Assembly (NCBI RefSeq): GCF_002563895.1
Contig: NZ_PDJB01000001.1
Span: forward strand, 293,501 to 357,500
Reading direction: 5' to 3'
Length of the DNA: 64,000 nt
From: Pseudomonas lurida
Lineage (GTDB): Bacteria; Pseudomonadota; Gammaproteobacteria; Pseudomonadales; Pseudomonadaceae
The notes below the pieces were generated by a model that saw only the letters and a program-made list of their open reading frames with translations, ran no database searches and was not told the origin of the DNA. Positions 37,848 through 44,382 of the stretch are shown piece by piece. Positions within the stretch are counted from its first letter, which is position 1, and each line of letters opens with the position of its first letter. The translations under genes were made by a program, and so were the position numbers.

Positions 37848-39944
37848 TTAGAAACTGTAAGTGCCTGTCACCACCAGGCTGCGCGGATCCCCTGGCTGGA
37901 TCTGCGCGACACTGGTTGCCGATGCGTAGTAGGTTTTATCCGCGATATTGTTCAGCGCCGCGCTGACATCCCATTTCTTCTGGCGGAACCCCGCCAATGC
38001 GTCCCAACGGCCATAGCCCGGCAGCACTACGGTGTTGAGGCTGTCGGCATAGCGGTCGCCCACCAGCGTCAGGCCGGTTTCCGCGTACCAGCCCATCTCC
38101 GGTTTCCAGGTGACGAACAGGCTGGCGTTGCGCTTGGCCACATCGCTGACGCGCTTGCCTTCAAAGCCGTTGTTGTCCTTCTCGACCGTGGCATCCTGCA
38201 GGCCGATACCGCCGCGTACGTACCAGTTGCCGACGATCTTGCCGGTGGCGGTCAGCTCCACGCCGCGTGAGCGCTGCAAGCCGCTGAGCAGCGTGATGCT
38301 GCGGTCCAGCGGGTCACTGGTGCGACGGTTATAGAGTTCCAACTCGTACACCGCCAGGGTGGTGCTCAGGCGATCATCGAGCCAATCGCTCTTGACCCCG
38401 ATTTCCTTCTGCTTGGTCAGCTCGGGGCTCAGGTCGTTGACGCTGCCGGCGGCGTTCGGAGTGATGCCGATCAGGCCACCGCCTGCCGGGGAGAACGTCT
38501 TGCTCCACGAGGCGTAGAACGAGTGGTGCTCCAGTGGCGTCCACACCAAGCCAAAGCGCGGGCTGGTGCTGTGGCTCTTGACGTCCTGCTGGGTGTTGAG
38601 CAACCGGTTGGTGGTGTCCACTTGAAAACGGTCATAACGCAGGCCACCCAGGATTTGCCACTGGTCGTTGAGGCGCAACTGGTCTTGCACATAAAGGGCA
38701 CGACTTTCGACCTCCGTGTGGTTGTTGCTGGAAGGGCTCATCGACCCGGTGTGGCTCAGGTGGCGATTGGGTTGGTTGAGGTCCAGGCTCGGCACGACCC
38801 GCCCGCCACGGTTGACGGCGGTGGCGGTGTAGAGCTTCGGATCGCGGCGCTGGCTACCCAACTCAAGGCCTGTGAGCAGGCGGTGCTCAAGGCCGAACGT
38901 GCTGAAGCCGCCTTCCAGCTCAAGGTTGTTGAACACGTTGCGGGTGGTCAGGTCTTGCTGCCAGCGCTGGCGTGTGACGAGGTTGGCAGCGGTCACACCG
39001 GTCTGGTAGGTGTTATCGAAATCACTGTCGAGCTTGAACACGCCGAGGGTATGGCGCAGTTGCCAGTTGTCGTTGAGTTCATAGGCGAGCTTGGAGCGCA
39101 GGGACTGCGACGTGTCGTCGATATAGTCGCGGCTGTCGAAGTAAGTGGTGCTGCGGCTCACGTCCGCTGGTCGGCCGTTGACCCCCGGAATGCCACGGTC
39201 CGGTGTGCGGTTGTAGCGGCTGTATTCGTATTGCACCAGCCAGTTCAGGTCCGGCGTGAGCTGCCAGCTCATCGACGGCGCGAACAGTTGGCGATTGCCG
39301 CTGACTCCATCGCGAAAGCTATTGTTGTCCTGGTTGCCCATGTTCAGGCGCAGGCTGATGTTGTCGGTGGGGTCGGTGCTCAGGTCCGCATACAGACTGC
39401 GCAGGTCGTTGCTGCCACCTTGGGCCTCGATGCTCGACGTGTGTCCGGCGATAGGCAGTTTGCTCACGCGGTTGACGATCCCTCCCTGACCGCCTCGCCC
39501 GTAGAGTACGGCTGCCGGTCCCTTGAGGACTTCGATGCGCTCGATGTTATGCAAGTCGCGAACGTATTGGCTGTCGTCGCGGATGCCATCGAGATAGAAG
39601 TCATTGCTCGCGTCGAAACCGCGGATGCGCAAACTGTCGAAGCGCGTGTCGGCACCGCTGCTTACGTTGGGAATGCCGCTCAACGCCTGGCCCAGGTCAT
39701 TGGTCCCGTAGGCGCGCAGGCTCTCGGTTTTTACTGAATCGATGGCCTGGGGCACATAGCGCACGGGTGTGGCGGTGCGGGTGGCCGTGCTGGTTTCCTT
39801 GACGCGCGGGTCGTCTTCATCAGCTTCGGCGCTGATCGAGGTTTCGGGCAGGGTCGTGGCCGCACAGGCAAAACCGGCAGACAGCAGAACAGAAAGCCCA
39901 AGGGTGATGGGCGTCAGGCGAGGGGCTGGCATGGAGGAATGCAT
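37848..39944 (-). CDS. TonB-dependent siderophore receptor (Fiu/PiuA-like)
   Basis: About 698-residue outer-membrane receptor. Signal peptide (hydrophobic TLGLSVLLSAGFACA, cleavage around AA-TTLP), plug domain with VPQAIDSVKTESLRAYG, GIPNVSSGADTRFDSLRIRGFDASNDFYLDGIRDD and RIEVLKGPAAVLYGRGGQGGIVN, then a 22-strand barrel ending in the outer-membrane C-terminal motif VVTGTYSF. This is the class taking up ferric siderophores, catecholates in the closest relatives I recognise; the ligand is inferred. ATG at 39944 is chosen; an upstream ATG at 39992 lies inside a Fur-like site and lengthens the leader oddly, and 39932 is a further alternative. Confidence 0.88.
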   Translation of the reverse strand: MHSSMPAPRLTPITLGLSVLLSAGFACAATTLPETSISAEADEDDPRVKETSTATRTATPVRYVPQAIDSVKTESLRAYGTNDLGQALSGIPNVSSGADTRFDSLRIRGFDASNDFYLDGIRDDSQYVRDLHNIERIEVLKGPAAVLYGRGGQGGIVNRVSKLPIAGHTSSIEAQGGSNDLRSLYADLSTDPTDNISLRLNMGNQDNNSFRDGVSGNRQLFAPSMSWQLTPDLNWLVQYEYSRYNRTPDRGIPGVNGRPADVSRSTTYFDSRDYIDDTSQSLRSKLAYELNDNWQLRHTLGVFKLDSDFDNTYQTGVTAANLVTRQRWQQDLTTRNVFNNLELEGGFSTFGLEHRLLTGLELGSQRRDPKLYTATAVNRGGRVVPSLDLNQPNRHLSHTGSMSPSSNNHTEVESRALYVQDQLRLNDQWQILGGLRYDRFQVDTTNRLLNTQQDVKSHSTSPRFGLVWTPLEHHSFYASWSKTFSPAGGGLIGITPNAAGSVNDLSPELTKQKEIGVKSDWLDDRLSTTLAVYELELYNRRTSDPLDRSITLLSGLQRSRGVELTATGKIVGNWYVRGGIGLQDATVEKDNNGFEGKRVSDVAKRNASLFVTWKPEMGWYAETGLTLVGDRYADSLNTVVLPGYGRWDALAGFRQKKWDVSAALNNIADKTYYASATSVAQIQPGDPRSLVVTGTYSF

Positions 39945-39977
39945 CCGAATTATTAGGAAGTAGAACTGCGCGCTAAT

Positions 39978-39996
39978 GGTAATGCTTTGCATTTGC
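39978..39996. promoter_or_regulatory. Candidate Fur box upstream of the receptor
   Basis: The 19-mer GGTAATGCTTTGCATTTGC matches the Fur consensus GATAATGATAATCATTATC at 12 of 19 positions and has an AATGC/GCATT dyad. It lies 34 bp upstream of the chosen receptor start, where iron repression would be expected. Confidence 0.5.
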
Positions 39997-40144
39997 GCGC
40001 GTTATATATTCCCAAACGTATCGACTTTGAAATATGTTACTAGATGTGTTTTCTTGCGTTTCAGGTGCAATTTTTTGTCGTTTTTAGAACGGCTGTAGGC
40101 CGTTGCTTAGAATTATTTCGCCTAAATACAGACGATTCGCGAAA

Positions 40145-40174
40145 TTGACACATAGTTCCGGGCGCGACTAGGAT
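40145..40174 (+). promoter_or_regulatory. Sigma70-type promoter of the oprE leader
   Basis: A perfect -35 TTGACA (40145-40150), an 18-bp spacer and -10 TAGGAT (40169-40174). A GGGCGC/GCGCCC dyad (40160-40181) overlaps the spacer and -10. Predicted start near 40181, only about 35 nt before a strong terminator. Confidence 0.65.
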
Positions 40175-40216
40175 TGCGCCCAACGCCTGTGGCTAACCGC
40201 CATGACTCATCCAATA

Positions 40217-40261
40217 AAAAAGGCCCGCGGCATGTTCAGTCGTCCGCGGGCCTTCTTTTTT
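40217..40261 (+). terminator. Intrinsic terminator inside the oprE leader
   Basis: GGCCCGCGG (40222-40230) pairs perfectly with CCGCGGGCC (40244-40252), followed by TTCTTTTTT and preceded by A6, so it could work both ways. It lies between the promoter at 40145 and oprE, 83 bp before the start codon, so transcripts must read through or stop here as an approximately 80-nt RNA. Confidence 0.8.
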
Positions 40262-40273
40262 CCGGAATCAGTC

Positions 40274-40305
40274 GACACCAGAAAAGCGACATGGAGCCTG
40301 GTGTC
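40274..40305 (+). promoter_or_regulatory. Second leader hairpin before oprE
   Basis: GACACCAG (40274-40281) and CTGGTGTC (40298-40305) form a perfect 8-bp stem between the leader terminator and the oprE ribosome-binding site. Confidence 0.5.
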
Positions 40306-40343
40306 ACAGCGCGTACTCAACCAGAAATAAGGAATACAAGAAA

Positions 40344-41645
40344 ATGTTGAAGCAACGGATGAGTCTGATCGCTCTGGGGATTTTGAGCGCATCGACAGCG
40401 ATGGCAAACGACCAGGACCAGTCCAAGGGTTTTATCGAAGACAGCCACCTGAACATCGCCGCACGTAATGCCTACATCAGCCGTGACTACAAAAATGGCA
40501 AGCAAGACAAAGCCGAATGGGGCCAAGGTTTCATCGGCAAGCTCGAGTCCGGTTTCACCCAAGGCACCGTCGGTGTGGGTGTTGACGTGATCGGCCAATA
40601 CGCTATCCGTCTGGACGGTGGCAAAGGTCGCGCCGGCGCGGGCGGTATCGACTTCTTCAAGCCGGGCAATGGCACCACTGACAACCCTGGCTCGGCACCA
40701 CACGACCTGGCCAAGGGCGGCGCAGCCGTGAAGTTCCGCGTTTCCAACACCGTGCTCAAGTACGGTGATCAGTTCCCGGCCGTGCCTGTGCTGCAGTACG
40801 ACAACTCTCGTCTGTTGTCGGAAACCTACACCGGTACGTCGATCGTTTCCAAAGAGATCGCCGGTCTGCAACTGGACGCGGGTCACTTCACCAAAGAAGC
40901 GCGCAAGAGCATGGAAGGCACCGACAGCGGCCGCCTGAAAAGCATCGACTACATCGGTGGTAGCTACAAATTCACCGAGAGCCTGTCGGCTGCCTTGTAC
41001 GCCTCCGACATGCAGGACGTGCTGAAGAAGCAATACGTCAATGTCAACTACGTGCTGGCCCTGCCAGAGAAGCAGTCGCTGACGTTTGACTTCAACGGCT
41101 ACAAAACCAAGCTGGACAAGAGCTTCGCCCTGGAAAACCAAAAGGACGAAAACGCTCGTGACAACAAAATCTGGAGCCTGGGCGCCACGTGGGCCGTTGG
41201 CCCGCACAGCTTCACTGTCGCTCACCAGCGCAGCACCGGTGACACTGGCTACCTGTACGGCGGCTATCGCAACGCTGGCGGCATCGGTGACGGCGGTAAC
41301 ACCATCCTGCTGGCCAACTCCTACTGGTCTGACTTCAACGGTAAGGACGAGCGTTCGTGGCAAGTGGGCTACGGCATCGATTTCGCCACCTTCGGCGTAC
41401 CGGGCCTGACCTACAACGTTGCCTATGTGCGCGGTACCAACATCGACGACGGTACCAACCGCGGCGACGGCACCGAGCGTGAAATCTGGAACCAGTTCAA
41501 GTACGTGGTCCAGAGCGGTCCGGCCAAAGACCTGAGCCTGCGTGCTCGTGCTTCGTGGCTGCGCGTTTCCAGCAACGCTGACCAGTACAACGTAGGCGGT
41601 AACGAAATCCGTCTGTTCGCCGACTACCCGATCAACGTTTTCTAA
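40344..41645 (+). CDS. oprE: OprD-family outer-membrane porin, probably OprE
   Basis: 433-residue 18-strand porin of the OprD family for small substrates. Signal peptide MLKQRMSLIALGILSASTAMA, then the mature start NDQDQSKGFIEDSHLNIAARNAYISRDY, DVIGQYAIRLDGGKGR, LSETYTGTSIVSKEIAGL and the C-terminal LFADYPINVF. Named oprE from similarity and from its place near aguA, as in P. aeruginosa (oprE PA0291, aguA PA0292); there it is induced by oxygen limitation. Shine-Dalgarno AAGGA lies about 12 bases before ATG. The leader contains a terminator and a second hairpin, suggesting control after initiation. A strong terminator follows. Confidence 0.85.
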   Translation: MLKQRMSLIALGILSASTAMANDQDQSKGFIEDSHLNIAARNAYISRDYKNGKQDKAEWGQGFIGKLESGFTQGTVGVGVDVIGQYAIRLDGGKGRAGAGGIDFFKPGNGTTDNPGSAPHDLAKGGAAVKFRVSNTVLKYGDQFPAVPVLQYDNSRLLSETYTGTSIVSKEIAGLQLDAGHFTKEARKSMEGTDSGRLKSIDYIGGSYKFTESLSAALYASDMQDVLKKQYVNVNYVLALPEKQSLTFDFNGYKTKLDKSFALENQKDENARDNKIWSLGATWAVGPHSFTVAHQRSTGDTGYLYGGYRNAGGIGDGGNTILLANSYWSDFNGKDERSWQVGYGIDFATFGVPGLTYNVAYVRGTNIDDGTNRGDGTEREIWNQFKYVVQSGPAKDLSLRARASWLRVSSNADQYNVGGNEIRLFADYPINVF

Positions 41646-41680
41646 TTGATCGCAGGTCGCGCCTGATCCTGGGCGATAGA

Positions 41681-41707
41681 AACCCCGACTGGTTCGGGGT
41701 TTTTTTA
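41681..41707 (+). terminator. Intrinsic terminator after oprE
   Basis: AACCCCGA (41681-41688) and TTCGGGGTT form a stem with a CTGG loop, then a T-run, 36 bp after the stop. Confidence 0.9.
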
Positions 41708-41900
41708 TGCCTGGGGTTTCTAATGATCAATTCCGTGGCCGCGGCTTGCGGTGTGAATGCGTAGGGAAGGGCCGTGAACACCTGTTACACCACGGCATTA
41801 ATGAAGTACCCCAGCCCGTCTTTATCCCCTGTCGATGAACTTCTAAATTGGCCCCACTGCCCGCCCATCATCCCGATGGCCGGCCGCTGGAGCCTTCGTC

Positions 41901-42104
41901 ATGCCCTTCGTCAGCCTGCGCATCACCCGTGACGGCGTTACCCCCGAGCAAAAAGCCCAGGTTATCGCCGAGTTCACCGAAACCCTCGAACGCGTCCTGC
42001 ACAAACGCCCGGACCTGACCCACGTCGTCATCGAAGAAGTCGACACCGATAACTGGGGCTACGCCGGCATCACCACCACCGAATACCGCAAATCCCAAGC
42101 CTGA
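41901..42104 (+). CDS. 4-oxalocrotonate tautomerase-family protein
   Basis: 67-residue tautomerase. After removal of Met the N-terminal residue is the catalytic Pro1 (MPFVSLRITRDGV), with the basic region near residues 36-40 (LHKRPDLTHVVIEEV). Such small enzymes act as homohexamers on unsaturated keto acids. It ends 20 bp before the SDR gene, so the two probably form an operon. Confidence 0.85.
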   Translation: MPFVSLRITRDGVTPEQKAQVIAEFTETLERVLHKRPDLTHVVIEEVDTDNWGYAGITTTEYRKSQA

Positions 42105-42124
42105 ATCCCTACCGGAGAATCCTC

Positions 42125-42826
42125 ATGAAAAAAGTCGTCATCGTCACCGGCGCGTCCCAAGGTATCGGCGCCGCCGTGGTCCAGGCTTACCGTGCCCTCG
42201 ATTATCGCGTGGTCGCCACTTCGCGCTCGATCCAGCCGCCCACCGACCCGGACATCCTTGCCGTCGCTGGCGATATCGCCGACCCGGCCACTGCCCAGCG
42301 TGTCGTCCGCGAAGCCCTGGCCACCTTCGGGCGTATCGACAGCCTGATCAACAACGCCGGCATTTTCATTGCCAAACCATTCACGGCCTACAACCAGGAG
42401 GACTACGCCAACGTGCTCGCGGTGAACCTCAACGGTTTTTTCTACATCACCCAACTCGCCCTCGCCGAGATGGAAAAGAACAACGCTGGCCATATCGTCA
42501 ACGTCACCACCAGCCTGGCGGACCACGCCATCGATGGGGTGCCGTCGGTGCTCGCCAACCTCACCAAAGGCGGGCTGAATTCGGCGACCAAGTCGTTGGC
42601 GATTGAATACGCCAAGCGCGGCATTCGGGTAAATGCGGTGAGCCCCGGGATCATCAAGACGCCGATGCACGGCGAGGAAAGTCACGCGGCGTTGGGGCAA
42701 TTGCACCCAGTTGGGCATATGGGGGAGGTGAGCGATATTGCCCAGGCGATCATCTACCTGGAGCACGCTGGGTTTGTGACGGGTGAGATTCTGCATGTGG
42801 ACGGGGGGCAAAGCGCGGGTCATTGA
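42125..42826 (+). CDS. SDR-family protein lacking the catalytic tyrosine
   Basis: 233 residues. The Rossmann motif VIVTGASQGIGAAVV (about 4-18), NNAGIF near 79 and the C-terminal GEILHVDGGQSAGH are normal for short-chain dehydrogenases. The catalytic YxxxK is not: the region reads SVLANLTKGGLNSATKSLAIEYAKRGIRVNAVSPG, where the Tyr four residues before the active Lys is Ala. The Ser of VTTSLAD is kept. It may be inactive, use another residue, or serve a non-redox role. AAACCGGAG-like ribosome-binding site at 42111-42118. Cotranscribed with the tautomerase gene. Confidence 0.82.
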   Translation: MKKVVIVTGASQGIGAAVVQAYRALDYRVVATSRSIQPPTDPDILAVAGDIADPATAQRVVREALATFGRIDSLINNAGIFIAKPFTAYNQEDYANVLAVNLNGFFYITQLALAEMEKNNAGHIVNVTTSLADHAIDGVPSVLANLTKGGLNSATKSLAIEYAKRGIRVNAVSPGIIKTPMHGEESHAALGQLHPVGHMGEVSDIAQAIIYLEHAGFVTGEILHVDGGQSAGH

Positions 42827-43092
42827 TACACAAGCCCCGGCCTAACCCGGCCGGGCGCTAGCCTCTCGTAGCGAGCACCTTACCGACAATGTCGTGGATG
42901 ACGCCGTCCTGGCGACAATCCATTCCCATCGCCCCTCATCGGCCACCGCTGAAAACCGCGTCCGAACTCCCAGCCACGGCCGCCCCATCGTCCTCCCTCG
43001 ACCGCCCTGTTCACCCGCGATGCAGTGCCTGCGCTTGCCGTTCAGGTGGCGTCAGCAAGGCCGAATCGCTCGCTCCCTGCTCTATTAATGTC

Positions 43093-43106
43093 GTCAATTA
43101 AATGAC
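43093..43106. promoter_or_regulatory. FleQ-box-like site 1, pel promoter
   Basis: GTCAATTAAATGAC matches the FleQ box consensus GTCANTAAATTGAC at 12 of 14 positions. It is centred 50 bp upstream of the second box. FleQ is the c-di-GMP-responsive regulator of pel in P. aeruginosa, which also uses two boxes. Confidence 0.6.
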
Positions 43107-43142
43107 TTTTTTGGGCGCGGAGTGCCGTCTGGCGGCAAAAGA

Positions 43143-43156
43143 GACAATACGTTGAC
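43143..43156. promoter_or_regulatory. FleQ-box-like site 2, overlapping the pel -35
   Basis: GACAATACGTTGAC matches GTCANTAAATTGAC at 11 of 14 positions. Its last five bases are the first five bases of the -35 hexamer, a position that favours repression when occupied without c-di-GMP. Confidence 0.55.
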
Positions 43157-43180
43157 AGTTCACTTGGGATCCAACATTAT
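43152..43180 (+). promoter_or_regulatory. Sigma70-type pel promoter
   Basis: Perfect -35 TTGACA (43152-43157), 17-bp spacer, -10 CATTAT (43175-43180). Predicted transcript start near 43187, giving a leader of about 200 nt before pelX. Confidence 0.65.
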
Positions 43181-43387
43181 TCGCGACGATTTTGATGGCT
43201 CTAAGCCATTAAAATGATATTAGCGGCGCACCTTCGTCCCATGCTGTGGTTCTCGAAAATATAGGAATGTGGCTGCTTCGACTCGGATGACCAAGCGACG
43301 TTGGTCAGGGTAGCCCTTAAACACTGTCACCGTATTAGCAGGCTCGTTTCTTCGCGCCTGCTCGCGAGTCTTAAGGAAGTGAACTTC

Positions 43388-44320
43388 ATGGCTGTAGGAC
43401 GAATTCTGGTTACCGGTGGTGCAGGGTTTATTGGCTCACATCTGGTGGATGCTCTGCTGGGTAAAGGCTACAAGATTCGCGTACTGGACGACTTGTCGAC
43501 GGGCAAAACGACGAATCTGCCTGTCGGTAATCCTGACCTGGAACTGGTGGTCGGCGATGTCGCGGACAGCGCCGCCGTGGAGCTGGCCATGGCAGGTTGC
43601 AGCGCGGTCGTGCACCTGGCTGCAGTGGCTTCGGTGCAGGCTTCGGTTGATGATCCTGTGGCCACCCACCAGGCCAATTTCGTCGGCACACTCAATGTGT
43701 GCCAAAGCATGTTGAAGGCCGGTGTGACACGCGTGGTGTTTGCGTCCAGCGCGGCGACCTATGGCAACAACGGTGAAGGCACTGCCATCGTGGAAGACAC
43801 CCCCAAGTCTCCACTGACGCCTTATGCCAGCGACAAATTGGCCAGTGAATACTACCTGGACTTCTACCGTCGCGAGCATGGCCTGGAGCCGGTGATTTTC
43901 CGCTTCTTCAATATCTTCGGCCCACGCCAGGACCCTTCTTCGCCTTACTCCGGTGTGATCAGCATCTTCACCGAGCGCGCACTGGCGCGTAAGCCGATCA
44001 CCGTGTTTGGTGATGGCGAGCAAACGCGCGACTTCGTCTACGTGCAAGACCTGGTGAGCATCCTTGTACAGGCCGTCGAGACTCGCGAGCCGGCGCCTGA
44101 GGCGATCAACGTAGGGCTTAGCCGTTCGACCAGTCTCAACGACCTGATTGCTGAGCTGGGCCATGCCACAGGTGCTCCGTTGAATGTGACGTACCAGGCG
44201 CCACGCCAAGGCGATATACGCCATTCGCGCGCCAACAACACCCGACTGCTGGAGCGCTTTGCACTCCCGGAACCGACCTCGATCGGCCAGGGTTTAGCGC
44301 AGCTTTTACGCAGTTTGTAG
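43388..44320 (+). CDS. pelX: UDP-GlcNAc C4-epimerase PelX
   Basis: 310-residue extended SDR epimerase, expected to make UDP-GalNAc from UDP-GlcNAc for the GalNAc-rich Pel polymer, in the cytosol. NAD-binding [20 protein letters not shown] at 5-24; catalytic Ser/Thr region FASSAATYGN near 117; Y146-x3-K150 in TPYASDKLASEYYL. AAGGAAG Shine-Dalgarno nine bases before ATG 43388; the longer frame upstream starts with TTG in the leader and was rejected. It lies 62 bp upstream of pelA and forms the first gene of the operon, the pelX-pelA-G arrangement described for P. protegens. Confidence 0.85.
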   Translation: MAVGRILVTGGAGFIGSHLVDALLGKGYKIRVLDDLSTGKTTNLPVGNPDLELVVGDVADSAAVELAMAGCSAVVHLAAVASVQASVDDPVATHQANFVGTLNVCQSMLKAGVTRVVFASSAATYGNNGEGTAIVEDTPKSPLTPYASDKLASEYYLDFYRREHGLEPVIFRFFNIFGPRQDPSSPYSGVISIFTERALARKPITVFGDGEQTRDFVYVQDLVSILVQAVETREPAPEAINVGLSRSTSLNDLIAELGHATGAPLNVTYQAPRQGDIRHSRANNTRLLERFALPEPTSIGQGLAQLLRSL

Positions 44321-44382
44321 TTCGCCGGTCCATTCGCCCGACGTTAACGCAGTATTGGCTCAGTCATCTTCTAGAGTGAATT

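Larger units (their letters stand above)
42827..43387. other. Regulatory gap before the pel operon
   Basis: 561 bp without a convincing gene. The first part (42827-42900) has a CCCGGCC/GGCCGGG-rich hairpin without T-run. 42890-43085 is GC-rich and allows open frames on both strands, none with a ribosome-binding site or protein-like composition; it may be gene debris. From 43086 the base composition turns AT-richer and contains the two FleQ-box-like palindromes and promoter listed separately, followed by an approximately 200-nt untranslated leader. Confidence 0.5.

Noticed and set aside
42889..43101. 70-codon + strand frame upstream of pel
   Set aside because: No ribosome-binding site, low-complexity Pro/Ser/Arg content, and competing frames on the other strand; treated as intergenic.
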